DNA from: Microbacterium endophyticum | GTDB lineage: Bacteria > Actinomycetota > Actinomycetes > Actinomycetales > Microbacteriaceae | Length of the DNA stretch: 64,000 nucleotides | Reading direction: 5' to 3' | Assembly (NCBI RefSeq): GCF_011047135.1 | Contig: NZ_CP049255.1 | Span: 2,604,001 to 2,668,000, forward strand | Shown here: one piece after another, positions 1 to 8,879 of the stretch | How positions within the stretch are numbered: the first letter of the stretch is position 1 | Layout: every line of letters starts with the position of its first letter | The notes under the pieces: model-generated | Told to the model about the DNA's origin: nothing | Seen by the model: the letters and a program-made list of their open reading frames with translations, nothing else | Databases searched by the model: none | Position numbers and translations under genes: made by a program

Positions 1-837
1 TCGACCAGTCCGCTTCGCGATGTGTCGCGCGAAGATATTCGCGTCTCGCCCTCACTCATGCACACGATCGAAGAGTGTGAACTCAACTGGGTGATCGGTG
101 ACCTGGGTGGCGATCCCGGCGGAGCTGTTGCGGGCCTCGGAACGATAATTCATGCCGCGCTCGAGACCGCCGATTCGATCTCTGAAGAGAGCATGATGCG
201 TGTTGTCAACTCGCGGTGGGGTGAGTTGGAGTTCGAATCGCCCTGGCGGGATCGTGCGGAACGGGCGCGCGCGGGCGATCTCGTGCGGCGACTGCATCTC
301 TATCTTCGAAAATTCGAAGCAGAAGGAGGCAGGCTCGTCGAAGCGGAACCGCACTTCGAAGTGCCGCTGCCGCTCACCGGTCTCGAGCGTGAGCCTGGAA
401 CCAGCGACCAGCATGGCGTGATCTTGAGTGGGTATATCGATCGAGTCGAGCAGCGCGCCGATGGCGCCGTCGAAATCGTGGACTTGAAAACGGGAAAGAG
501 TGAGCCGCAGACCGATGCGAAAGTCGCCGGCAACGCACAACTCGCGGCCTACCAACTGGCCTTTGCAACCGGTGTGATCCCGGGAACTGCCGGGCTGCCG
601 TCGGGCGGGGCGAAGCTGCTCGTCTTGACTCCGAGCGCGGCCTCGCGCGACTTCGTCACACCGCATCAGGCCCCCCTATCCGCCGAAGAGCGATCGGCCT
701 TCATCGAGCGAGTGCAGGCCGCGGCATCCGTCATGCAAGGCGTGAGCTTTACCGCGCCGTACGAGCAGCACTGCCGAGACGAGCACTCGTTTGGCCTCTG
801 CCGCATTCACACCATCAGCGCGGTGAGTTCGTCGTGA
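1..837 (+). CDS. AdnA-like/RecB-family nuclease domain, C-terminal part (5' truncated by window)
   Basis: The frame is open from base 1, so this is the end of a larger gene, although an internal GTG at 22 could be mistaken for a start. The visible part is a PD-(D/E)XK nuclease module of the RecB/AddB type: a conserved Cys-bearing entry helix (IEECELNW), an acidic 'YIDRVE' strand, the 'EIVDLKTGK' strand carrying the catalytic D and K, and the 'QLAAYQLA' helix with the QxxxY pattern. Two further cysteines near the C-terminus (HC...LC), with the early one, may bind an Fe-S cluster as in AddB. Its stop overlaps the GTG of the next helicase-nuclease gene by 4 bp, so it is probably the AdnA-like subunit of a heterodimeric break-resection motor; the helicase part lies upstream of the window. 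Confidence 0.85.
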   Translation, partial: STSPLRDVSREDIRVSPSLMHTIEECELNWVIGDLGGDPGGAVAGLGTIIHAALETADSISEESMMRVVNSRWGELEFESPWRDRAERARAGDLVRRLHLYLRKFEAEGGRLVEAEPHFEVPLPLTGLEREPGTSDQHGVILSGYIDRVEQRADGAVEIVDLKTGKSEPQTDAKVAGNAQLAAYQLAFATGVIPGTAGLPSGGAKLLVLTPSAASRDFVTPHQAPLSAEERSAFIERVQAAASVMQGVSFTAPYEQHCRDEHSFGLCRIHTISAVSSS

Positions 838-3800
838 CCAGCTCAAAAGAGCGTTCCACCACCGTGCAGCCGACCATCTCGGCTCATGCGATTGCTGCAG
901 CGCTTGGACAGTTTCCGCCGACCGACGAGCAAGTCGCGGTTATCGAGTCGCCGCTATCTCCCGCGCTGGTCGTTGCGGGCGCCGGAAGCGGCAAGACCGA
1001 AACGATGGCCTCTCGTGTCGTGTGGCTCGTCGCAAATGGCCTTGTGGCGCGCGACGAAATACTGGGCTTGACGTTCACGCGTAAAGCGGCGGGGGAGTTA
1101 TCCGAGCGAATCCATCGCAGGTTGACGCGGCTCGACGACTTTGGCCGTCACGGACTGCTTCCGCGGCTTGGTGAGCTTCACTCGTCGGGCATGCTCCAGG
1201 TCTTTTCGGGATTTGAAAGCACAGGAGATGAGGCGGCAAGATTTCAAGCGCTCGCAGACCTGCAGCAGCGGTTCCAGACCAACACTGAAACTTCGGTAGC
1301 GGTGGACCTTCTTTCGCGCCCTACCGTGTCGACCTACAACAGCTTCGCGGATGCGATCGTGCGCGAACACGCAGTGCGTGCAGGCCGCGATCCTGAGGCA
1401 GTGGTGCTTTCGGAGTCAGCAGCGTGGCTAATGATGCGCCGAACGCTACTTTCGAGCGACGACTCCCGACTTGAAGAGCGATCAGAGTCACTGCGGTCGA
1501 TCGTCGATGCGGCGCTTCGCATTGCGCGCGACGGCGTAGACAACGGCGCGGACTTCGACAGCGTCGATGCGTATGCACGAGAGTTCTCCTCCGTGCGTGA
1601 GCGGCCCTCCACTAACGCGCGAACGACCGTCTACGCCGACATCGCCGAAGCTGAGCGAAGAGTATCGGCGCTTCCGCTCTTGACAGCTCTGGCGCGCGAT
1701 TATGCAGCATTGAAACAGCGAAATGGTGTCATTGATTTTTCTGACCAGGTTGCAGGCGCGCTTGATTTGGTCGGCGCATACCCCGCGACAGCGGCAGAGA
1801 TCCGATCGAGGTACCGCGTCGTGCTCCTCGACGAATACCAAGACACATCCGTTGCGCAGACCGAGTTGCTCGCTACGTTGTTTCGTGGCGGAGCTGTCAT
1901 GGCTGTTGGTGATCCGCACCAGGCGATTTACGGGTGGAGAGGAGCTAGCGCCGGAAATCTAGGCGGATTTTCACACGCATTTGGACGGTCAGGCGACGCT
2001 CAAAACGAAGAAGCGTGCAGGGTCTCAACGTTCTCATTGCTGACGAGTTGGCGAAACGGGTCGGACATATTGAAAGTGGCGAACGCGCTCCTTGAGCCAC
2101 TCGCTGCGAGGTCGCCCGTGTCAGTCGGTGAGCTTCAGCCCCGATCCGGGGCGCCGCTGGGCGAAGTCCAGATCGCACTTGATTCCGATATCGACTCCGA
2201 GGCCGATCGCGTCGCTGCTTGGTTTGCAGGAATGCGCGCAGGAGGAAAAACGCCCAAGACCTCGGCTGTGTTGTTTCGAAGTAAGCGTCACATGACGCGC
2301 TTTGCCGATGCTCTCGGCGCCTACGGCGTCCCGCATCGAATTCTGGGGCTCGGTGGTTTGCTCTCCACACCCGAAGTGGTTGACGTGGTCTCTGCGCTTC
2401 GAGTTGTCTGCGAGCCGACAGCAGGATCCGCCTTGATTCGGTTGCTCGCTGGCCCGCGGTGGTCGATTGGCCTCTCAGACCTCCGCGCGCTCGCGAGCCT
2501 CGCGCGTCGCCTTGCGACGCATGATGCCGCACTCCGTCCGCTCTCGCAGAGCGTGAGTGATGGTCTCCGTAACTCGAGCGACGGAGATCGGGGCACTCTT
2601 GCCGACGCGCTGGACTTTATAGCGAGGCACCGTGACGATCACCGTTGGCTGGAGGGTTTCACGCCTCTCGCTCGTGAGCGTCTTCGGGATGCCGGCGCCA
2701 CATTTGCCGGTCTTCGCCGCGCTGCAGATGCGCCAATTCCTGAGCTCATACGGCTTATCGAGATCGAACTCAGGCTCGACATCGAGCTCGCCGCGAACGA
2801 AACGCGAGGGCCTGCCCGCATCGCCTCCGCGCAATTGCGCGCATTCCTCGCAGAGGTCCATGGGTTTCTTGCAGCTGATGAATCTGGCTCGATCCCGAGC
2901 CTCTTGGCGTGGCTCGAGCATGCCGAGCAGGTGGACGAGTTCGCGCCGCGGACCGAACCGCCCGAATCTGATGTCGTCCAATTGCTCACGATTCACGGGT
3001 CTAAAGGACTCGAATGGGATGCTGTCGCCGTCGTTCGTATGGTCGAAGACGAACTGCCAACTGCCGCGAAAGATACCAAGGGGTGGCTCACGTTTGGAGT
3101 TTTGCCTTACGATTTTCGCGGTGATGTGGACTGGCTACCGATGTTCGCGTGGCGGAGCGCAGAGACTCAGCAGGATCTGAAAGCTGCGCTTGAAGCCAGC
3201 GTCGATGCTCATCGGAACCGGCAACTCGATGAAGACCGAAGGCTTGCATATGTCGCTGTGACACGCGCGCGAGACCGCTTATTGCTTACCGGTTCGGCCT
3301 GGTCAGGAACAAAGCGCCCTCGGAGGGCAAGTCGTTTTCTCGAGGAGGCGGCGCACGTTCTCGACATGCAGTTCGACGTGCAGGACCCAGGAGATGATCC
3401 ATACGCCGATGAGCGTCGCACCTTGAGCTGGCCACTCGATGCGCTTGGTTCCCGGGCTGAGCGTGTTGTTGCCGCGGCAGATCTCGTCGAACAAGCGCGA
3501 GTCTCGATTCGTGCTGCTCCTACGCGAGACCTCGCTCTGCTGCTGGCCGAGAGAGACGCGCTCAGCGCTCCCGCCGTGGTGGGTCGCGCACCAACGCGTA
3601 TCCCGGCGTCGCGGTACAAAGAATTCGTGCACGACTACGCGGGCGCGGTCGCTGCGATTGAACGACCGCTGCCAGAACGTCCATACCGCCAGACGAGACG
3701 GGGCACGCTTTTCCATGCGTGGGTCGAGCAGCGATCCGGCCGGTCCAGCTCAGGTGGTTCACTCGATGATGCGCTGTGGGAGGTCGAAGACGGTGAGCAG

Positions 3801-4169
3801 AGTGCCGATGCCGGCGATGCGACCGCGCTTGCGGAGTTGCAGCGACGCTTCGAAGCATCGGAGTGGGGCAGTCGTCAGCCTATTGCCGTCGAAACTGAGA
3901 TTGACTTCACGTTTGTCGGACTCGACGAGCGACCGCACATCGCTATTTGCAAGATCGACGCGGTTTACGTGCGCGAAGACCGTGGTAATCGAATTGAGAT
4001 TGTCGATTGGAAGACGGGCGCGCCCCCGCGAACCGCGGCTGAGAAAGAGGCAAGGATGCTTCAAATCGAGCTTTATCGTCGTGCCTACAATGCCAAATAC
4101 GGGGTACCGATGGATGACATTGACGTTGCGCTCTATTACGTCGCGCACGACATCGTTGTTCGCGGATGA
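834..4169 (+). CDS. AdnB-like UvrD/Rep-family ATP-dependent helicase-nuclease
   Basis: This 1111-aa protein has a full superfamily 1A helicase core: Walker A GAGSGKT (about residues 49-55), TFTRKAAGEL, the DEYQDT box (about 332-337), the GDPHQAIYGWRGA motif, TSWRNG, the IHGSKGLEWD motif and LAYVAVTRARDRLLL. A C-terminal PD-(D/E)XK nuclease follows, with 'EIVDWKTG' near residue 1056 and a Q-L-Y-R-type helix. Size and layout match mycobacterial AdnB (about 1100 aa). The GTG start overlaps the preceding nuclease gene's stop (GTGA), so the two are probably translated as one complex that unwinds and resects double-strand breaks. No frameshift or missing motif was seen. Distinguishing AdnB from a single-subunit UvrD-nuclease fusion rests on the neighbour. 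Confidence 0.9.
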   Translation: MTSSKERSTTVQPTISAHAIAAALGQFPPTDEQVAVIESPLSPALVVAGAGSGKTETMASRVVWLVANGLVARDEILGLTFTRKAAGELSERIHRRLTRLDDFGRHGLLPRLGELHSSGMLQVFSGFESTGDEAARFQALADLQQRFQTNTETSVAVDLLSRPTVSTYNSFADAIVREHAVRAGRDPEAVVLSESAAWLMMRRTLLSSDDSRLEERSESLRSIVDAALRIARDGVDNGADFDSVDAYAREFSSVRERPSTNARTTVYADIAEAERRVSALPLLTALARDYAALKQRNGVIDFSDQVAGALDLVGAYPATAAEIRSRYRVVLLDEYQDTSVAQTELLATLFRGGAVMAVGDPHQAIYGWRGASAGNLGGFSHAFGRSGDAQNEEACRVSTFSLLTSWRNGSDILKVANALLEPLAARSPVSVGELQPRSGAPLGEVQIALDSDIDSEADRVAAWFAGMRAGGKTPKTSAVLFRSKRHMTRFADALGAYGVPHRILGLGGLLSTPEVVDVVSALRVVCEPTAGSALIRLLAGPRWSIGLSDLRALASLARRLATHDAALRPLSQSVSDGLRNSSDGDRGTLADALDFIARHRDDHRWLEGFTPLARERLRDAGATFAGLRRAADAPIPELIRLIEIELRLDIELAANETRGPARIASAQLRAFLAEVHGFLAADESGSIPSLLAWLEHAEQVDEFAPRTEPPESDVVQLLTIHGSKGLEWDAVAVVRMVEDELPTAAKDTKGWLTFGVLPYDFRGDVDWLPMFAWRSAETQQDLKAALEASVDAHRNRQLDEDRRLAYVAVTRARDRLLLTGSAWSGTKRPRRASRFLEEAAHVLDMQFDVQDPGDDPYADERRTLSWPLDALGSRAERVVAAADLVEQARVSIRAAPTRDLALLLAERDALSAPAVVGRAPTRIPASRYKEFVHDYAGAVAAIERPLPERPYRQTRRGTLFHAWVEQRSGRSSSGGSLDDALWEVEDGEQSADAGDATALAELQRRFEASEWGSRQPIAVETEIDFTFVGLDERPHIAICKIDAVYVREDRGNRIEIVDWKTGAPPRTAAEKEARMLQIELYRRAYNAKYGVPMDDIDVALYYVAHDIVVRG

Positions 4170-4175
4170 AGCGGG

Positions 4176-5417
4176 TCAGTCGCTCTGACCCCATCGACGA
4201 AGAGCTGCAGCAGAAGCGCGTGCTGCTTCTTGTTCCTCATCAGTGAGAGCCTCATTTGTCGCGGCCATGGCAGTCCACGCCCCGAGGTCGATTGGCGCCG
4301 TATCAGCGGATGCTCCGGCAGCGTCGCGCAGCGGTTCCTCTTGATCCGCAGCAAGATATGCCGAGAGCTTTTCCGGATCGTAGGCGTCAGTTTGCATCGA
4401 GGTGCTCGAGGCTTCTGATGTTGATGGGTTCGCTGTCGACGGCACATGTGCGAGGAGCGCTATCGCATCATCTACGCCTGTCGCACGTGGGACAAAGTCA
4501 TCGCCCTCGGTGCCCTCGGCGAGCGATACCAGGAGGTCTTGAGCGTCAGAAACGATATCTTCTCTATCGCTATCGACGCCGTGAACGAGCCAGCGTGCAA
4601 ATTCCAGTTCGGCGTAGAGCCGCGCACGCTCATTGAGCATGGCATCGGGGGAGCGGCGAACTGCGTTCAGATAAGCGTCGGTCACATCTGCTGCGGCGGT
4701 CGGAGCACCGGCGAGCCATCGGAGATCGCTCGCGGGATCGCCCACACTCAGTTCGTGCCAGTCGAGGATTGCACCGACGCGCGGCTCCAGGTCATCGTCG
4801 ATGAAAACGAAAGAAGAAGCATCAGCGCTGCCGAGGATCACGGCAGGTTCGAACCGCCAGAGAGTATCGGCTTCAATCGCTCGGTGCCAGCGATCGCGCA
4901 ATGCGTCAGGGATGCGCCCAGTCGCGATTGCGCGTTCGACGAGCCGGCGCACATCTGCCCGAACGTGCTCGGGCGGCCGCACTGGTAAGCCTTCATCGCG
5001 GACGATCGAAACGGGCAAACCGTGGATAGCAGCGATTGCCGCGCCGATCGAGCGCGCGGCACCGGGGCCGGCTGGCACGTCGGCTGCAGTGAGGCGGTAT
5101 CCGTCGAGAAAGTCGACGACGAGAACGCGCGCATCGGCAATTTCTGCGTCGCCGAGAACCTCGGGTGCGCGAAATGGCAGCAGCGCTCGCACACCTGGAC
5201 TCAGAGCGCGCAGCGCTCGTGCACTCGTCGTCAGTTCGTGCGCGGCGTCCGCGTCTACGGGAGCACGTACAACGACGCGATTCCCGTCGGAGAGGTCGAC
5301 GACGGCTGAGTCGAAACGCCCAGAGTTCCCCTCGCTGAGGGCGCCGACACGAACGACCTCCGCGTGAGGCAGTGCTGCTGTAACAGCCGCGGCTAGAGTG
5401 AAGGAAGAGCGTCCCAT
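4176..5417 (-). CDS. APH/choline-kinase-fold phosphotransferase with degenerate catalytic loop
   Basis: This 413-aa protein has the aminoglycoside phosphotransferase fold: an N-lobe with 'VVVRAPVD' (ATP-lysine strand region) and a C-lobe with 'AILDWHELSVGDPASDLRWL', the equivalent of the DFG-like metal-binding Asp (D219) and the conserved GDP-x-x-DL tail. The loop that should read H-G-D-x-x-x-x-N reads L-G-S-A-D-A-S-S (about residues 195-202), so the catalytic Asp and Mg-binding Asn are both changed. A disordered Ser/Thr/Asp-rich tail starts near residue 320. It is convergent with the AdnB-like gene, ending 7 bp from it, and divergent from nudC. Databases would probably call it a macrolide or aminoglycoside phosphotransferase; I would not infer drug resistance from this sequence. 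Confidence 0.8.
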   Translation of the reverse strand: MGRSSFTLAAAVTAALPHAEVVRVGALSEGNSGRFDSAVVDLSDGNRVVVRAPVDADAAHELTTSARALRALSPGVRALLPFRAPEVLGDAEIADARVLVVDFLDGYRLTAADVPAGPGAARSIGAAIAAIHGLPVSIVRDEGLPVRPPEHVRADVRRLVERAIATGRIPDALRDRWHRAIEADTLWRFEPAVILGSADASSFVFIDDDLEPRVGAILDWHELSVGDPASDLRWLAGAPTAAADVTDAYLNAVRRSPDAMLNERARLYAELEFARWLVHGVDSDREDIVSDAQDLLVSLAEGTEGDDFVPRATGVDDAIALLAHVPSTANPSTSEASSTSMQTDAYDPEKLSAYLAADQEEPLRDAAGASADTAPIDLGAWTAMAATNEALTDEEQEAARASAAALRRWGQSD

Positions 5418-5479
5418 GCCCCCAGGTTAGGTCGGGCGTCACGCCGCGCGCTCGCGCCACGCCCTTCGAGGAGGTATCG

Positions 5480-6391
5480 ATGACGGCTGATGATGTCGTT
5501 TCGCAGTCAGCACCATCTGTGCACGAGTGGAATCGGTCCGCAGCAGAGCGGGATGAGCCTTTGCTCCTGGAACAGCTACGGGCTGCCAGCGATACTCGAG
5601 TGATACTTGTTTGCGGCGATAAAGCCGCGCTGGAATCCCCGACGAAGCTTCGATATCTCTCTCCGGAGTCGATTCCGTTCCCGAAAGCGTGGGCGTTCCT
5701 TGGGCGTGATGGCGACGCTCGACCCGTGCTTGCTGCTGTGTTCGATCCGGAAGACTTCGCGTCGATCGAGCCGCTTTCAGCGTGGGGGACTCTCCGTACT
5801 CATTCGGCGTTCTTAGAAAAAGTTGACGCTGAGGTTTTCGTCGTCGCAATCAGTATCGGGCGTTGGCTCGTGGCCGCACCATTCTGTTCGGCTTGCGGAT
5901 CACGTACGGATGTTACTCAGGCGGGATGGTCTCGCCAATGCCCGGTGTGTGGACGTCAGCATTTTCCACGAACCGACCCCGCGGTCATTGTCGCTGTGAC
6001 AGACCAAGATTCGTCTCGGCTGTTGCTCGGCTCGAACGCGATGTGGGAGTCCAATCGCTACTCGTGTTTCGCAGGCTTCGTCGAGGCGGGCGAGTCGCTG
6101 GAAAGCGCTGTCGAGCGCGAAGTGGCAGAAGAGTGTGGCGTCGACCTTTCCAGCGTGCGATACATGGGCTCGCAGCCGTGGCCGTACCCCAGATCGTTGA
6201 TGCTGGGCTTCTACGCGACAGCAGTGGATGCTGATGCTGCAGTGCCCGATGGCACCGAGATTTTGCAGGTGCGCTGGTTTGATCGCGCCGAGATCGGCGC
6301 CGCGCTCGCGGGTGAGGGAGACGTGCTTCTTCCAGGTCCATCGTCGATCGCGGCGCGCCTCATTTCGCACTGGCACGCGGAGGTTTCGTGA
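5480..6391 (+). CDS. nudC: NAD+ diphosphatase (NADH pyrophosphatase) NudC
   Basis: NudC hydrolyses NAD(H) to NMN(H) and AMP and removes NAD caps from RNA 5' ends. The 303-aa protein has an N-terminal NUDIX-like domain, a four-Cys zinc ribbon (C136, C139, C154, C157), the Nudix box G-x5-E...REVAEECG (about 199-221) and the family-defining SQPWPYP motif (231-237). The ATG follows a strong ribosome site (GAGGAGG). It overlaps the downstream helicase start by 4 bp (ATTTCGTGAG context, GTG at 6388), so the two genes are cotranscribed. The pairing of nudC with a UvrD2-type helicase is also found in mycobacteria. Confidence 0.95.
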   Translation: MTADDVVSQSAPSVHEWNRSAAERDEPLLLEQLRAASDTRVILVCGDKAALESPTKLRYLSPESIPFPKAWAFLGRDGDARPVLAAVFDPEDFASIEPLSAWGTLRTHSAFLEKVDAEVFVVAISIGRWLVAAPFCSACGSRTDVTQAGWSRQCPVCGRQHFPRTDPAVIVAVTDQDSSRLLLGSNAMWESNRYSCFAGFVEAGESLESAVEREVAEECGVDLSSVRYMGSQPWPYPRSLMLGFYATAVDADAAVPDGTEILQVRWFDRAEIGAALAGEGDVLLPGPSSIAARLISHWHAEVS

Positions 6392-8151
6392 GCGCTGATA
6401 TTTGGGATGGCCTCGACGAAGAACAGGCCGAAGCTGTTCGAACGCTGCGCGGACCGCTCTGCGTGTTGGCCGGAGCTGGTACGGGAAAAACGCGTGTCAT
6501 CACTCGGCGCATTGCGCATGGAGTCGACACCGGTGCGTATTCGCCCGGAAGAGTGATGGCCGTCACGTTTACGGCGAAAGCTGCGGGCGAGATGCGCGGA
6601 CGTCTGCGTTCCCTCGGCGTTGTCGGCGTTTCGGCCCGCACGTTCCATGCTGCAGCGTTGGCACAACTGAACTTTTTCTGGCCCACGATCGCAGGGGACG
6701 CACCACCTTCTCTCATCGACAACAAAGTTCGACTGCTTGCCCATGCGGCGGACGAGATTGGAATGCACCCGGACACGCCGACTCTTCGCGACGCCGCTAG
6801 CCACATCGAGTGGCGGAAGGTGACGATGCGAAGTGTCGAGGAGGGCCTCGCTGAGCGCCCAGACGGTGTGGGCAGGTTATCTGGGGCTGCGCTCGCAGAT
6901 CTGCAGCGCTCATACGAGCGAGTTAAGGATGCGCGCCGGCAGCTGGATTTCGAAGACGTGCTTCTTGCATGCGCGGGCATGATCGAGAGCGAGCCGCGCG
7001 TCGCGAAGGCCGTCCGCGAGCAGTATCGCCACTTCACCGTGGATGAATTCCAAGACGTCTCGCCTCTGCAAAATCGTCTCCTCGAGCTGTGGCTGGGGGA
7101 CCGGCGTGACATCTGCGTCGTGGGGGATGCGAGCCAGACTATTTACTCATTTGCCGGAGCTCAGCCGCATTTCTTGCTTGATTTCGAGCGCAGATACGAC
7201 GACGCGCACGTCGTCAAGCTTCGGCAGAATTACCGGTCATCTCCCCAGGTCGTCGCGGTTGCGAATGCTCTCATGCGCGGTCGCCCGGGCGCTCTGGTGC
7301 TCTCGGCCGCGCGTGCGGCTCCTGCCCCCATGCCGGTAGCGACGGCATACCCCGACGAGAATGCCGAAGCGCGTGGCGTAGCAGCGGCAGTTGCTGCTCA
7401 GGTGCGAGACGGCATCCCCGTGGAGGACATTGCGGTGCTTTATCGTGCGCACTCGCAGTCGCCCGAAATCATCACTGCCCTGTCGGATGTCTCGATTCCG
7501 ACGACGGTTCTCGGTGGCAAACGCTTTTTCGATCTGCCGGAGGTGCGCCAAGCGATTATGGCGCTGCGGGCAGCATCCGTCGCTCCGCAACAGCACGGTT
7601 TTCGAGATGGTGTTCGCGATGTGCTCCGCTCGCTCGGGCTCGTCGACGAAGCACCCCCAGCGGGCGGGGCTCTTCGTGAAGCCTGGGAGGCTCGATCGGC
7701 GATATTGCGTCTTGCTGAGGAAGCGACCGAAGGAACGACACTGCGCGAATTTGCTGATCAGCTTCTTGCGCGAGCGAAAGACCAACACGAACCTTCGCTG
7801 CGGACTGTCACGCTGTCGACCCTGCATGCGGCAAAAGGCCTCGAATGGAAGCACGTGTACTTCGTCGGCCTGGCGGAAGGCCAACTCCCGATTTCGTATG
7901 CATCGACTTTCGATCAGATAGATGAGGAACGTCGTCTTGCCTACGTGGGGATCACGCGGGCTGAGCAAACGTTGTCGTTGTCGTGGTCTCGAGGAGCCGG
8001 CGCCCGAGAGCGCCAGCCGTCCCGTTTCCTTCGAGAGATTGGCACCGGCACTCTGGGTGCGGTTGATGCACGCGAACCTTCTGGTGCAGGCCGGCAGCGT
8101 CGACAGTCACCGATAGAGCAGAGACCGGGCGTGCGTCTACCACCCGCATGA
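6388..8151 (+). CDS. UvrD2-like superfamily 1 ATP-dependent DNA helicase
   Basis: The 587-aa protein carries the UvrD/PcrA core: Walker A GAGTGKT (29-35), TFTAKAAGEMRGRL, the DEFQDV box (about 218), GDASQTIYSFAGA, QNYRSS, LHAAKGLEWKHVYF and RLAYVGITRAEQTLSLSW. After the SRFL motif (about 545) only a short arginine-rich tail follows, so the HRDC domain that mycobacterial UvrD2 carries is absent. The GTG start overlaps nudC. The last 200 bp overlap, on the opposite strand, the 3' end of the ThiF-like gene. It probably acts in excision repair or replication-fork maintenance. This is the third UvrD-family protein in 8 kb. Confidence 0.9.
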   Translation: MSADIWDGLDEEQAEAVRTLRGPLCVLAGAGTGKTRVITRRIAHGVDTGAYSPGRVMAVTFTAKAAGEMRGRLRSLGVVGVSARTFHAAALAQLNFFWPTIAGDAPPSLIDNKVRLLAHAADEIGMHPDTPTLRDAASHIEWRKVTMRSVEEGLAERPDGVGRLSGAALADLQRSYERVKDARRQLDFEDVLLACAGMIESEPRVAKAVREQYRHFTVDEFQDVSPLQNRLLELWLGDRRDICVVGDASQTIYSFAGAQPHFLLDFERRYDDAHVVKLRQNYRSSPQVVAVANALMRGRPGALVLSAARAAPAPMPVATAYPDENAEARGVAAAVAAQVRDGIPVEDIAVLYRAHSQSPEIITALSDVSIPTTVLGGKRFFDLPEVRQAIMALRAASVAPQQHGFRDGVRDVLRSLGLVDEAPPAGGALREAWEARSAILRLAEEATEGTTLREFADQLLARAKDQHEPSLRTVTLSTLHAAKGLEWKHVYFVGLAEGQLPISYASTFDQIDEERRLAYVGITRAEQTLSLSWSRGAGARERQPSRFLREIGTGTLGAVDAREPSGAGRQRRQSPIEQRPGVRLPPA

Positions 8152-8791
8152 GGCGACCAGTGGCCGTGCCGGCTTCGAGGACGAGAGCGGGGTCGAGGTC
8201 GCCGAGGGAACGGCCGAGCGCCTGAGCCGCGACGATTGGCCACTCGGGACGCGCGTCACGCTGGTAGGCATGACCGCACGCAATGCAGGGCGTCACGCCC
8301 GGGACGACGATGGGCCCGATGGTCGCCGTCCGGCCGCAAAAGACGACCGGCACGTGCACGATGTCATCGCGCGCTGCGGCTGCGGCGCGGTGAGGATCGA
8401 TCACATCCCGCGCCACCAGAATCTCAAAATCCGCCTCGCGAGGCGATGGAATGAGGTCGACTCCGTACTTCGCTAGTGCATCAGTGAAAATGTCGAGCGG
8501 CTCTGCATCGGGCCGTTCACCCATCCAGAGGTGGGCTCGAATTCGCGGCTTCTGCGGTCTCTCAAGCGCGGGCGAAAGGAGGGAGAGTAGAGCGTCGGCT
8601 TCGCCTGGTCCTGCGCCAAAGCTCCTTGCGACTCCCGCGTACGCAAGCTCCGGGATGCCCTTGCGAAGTTCGTTCACGATGCGTTGAACCCACGGGGCCG
8701 GGTCCGAAACCGTCACGACGGCGTCGACGCCGAATTGCAATCGCTCAGGCGTCGCCCATACGGGCGGGAACGAAGGATCAAGACGAAACAT
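7952..8791 (-). CDS. ThiF-like / TOMM leader-binding-like protein with CxxC-CxC zinc site
   Basis: This 279-aa protein resembles the E1-like (ThiF/MoeB) and cyclodehydratase-associated leader-binding family. The recognisable part is 'GPIVVPGVTPCIACGH' (C169, C172) paired with 'PECRC' (C248, C250), a CxxC...CxC zinc site of that fold. I see no GxGxxG nucleotide motif in the N-terminal half, so adenylation activity is doubtful. It is convergent with the UvrD2-like helicase and overlaps it by 200 bp; the CxC pair lies inside the overlap at about 8042-8050, so the overlap is real coding sequence. Downstream-facing neighbours are a zincin and a Lon-like protease, as in mycobacteria. The function is unknown and the family assignment is moderate. 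Confidence 0.7.
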   Translation of the reverse strand: MFRLDPSFPPVWATPERLQFGVDAVVTVSDPAPWVQRIVNELRKGIPELAYAGVARSFGAGPGEADALLSLLSPALERPQKPRIRAHLWMGERPDAEPLDIFTDALAKYGVDLIPSPREADFEILVARDVIDPHRAAAAARDDIVHVPVVFCGRTATIGPIVVPGVTPCIACGHAYQRDARPEWPIVAAQALGRSLGDLDPALVLEAGTATGRLMRVVDARPVSALSVTVDAAGLHQKVRVHQPHPECRCQSLEGNGTAGALGRRLLETTTTTTFAQPA

Positions 8792-8827
8792 GTCCCGATT
8801 GTGCGCGTTCGTGAGCCGCGACGCGGG

Positions 8828-8836
8828 TTATCCACA
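8828..8836 (+). promoter_or_regulatory. Perfect DnaA-box sequence TTATCCACA
   Basis: The nonamer matches the bacterial DnaA box exactly and lies in the 88-bp gap between the ThiF-like gene and the DUF2342 gene, upstream of the former. A second perfect copy occurs at 44800-44808. One isolated box does not make an origin; it may titrate DnaA or regulate the ThiF-like gene, or be chance. Confidence 0.5.
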
Positions 8837-8879
8837 GAATAATGTGGCTCGCGGAAGAATCGGGATCGGTGGAGAGACG

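Noticed and set aside
52..666. 204-aa minus-strand frame opposite the first gene
   Set aside because: Its residues are Arg/His/Ser-rich shadow composition and the plus strand encodes a recognisable nuclease domain.
4446..5367. Plus-strand frames of up to 188 aa opposite the phosphotransferase gene
   Set aside because: They mirror the codon bias of the minus-strand gene and show no domain.
4176..5417. Macrolide or aminoglycoside resistance gene
   Set aside because: The fold fits, but the catalytic loop residues are replaced and the context is DNA repair, so resistance is not supported.
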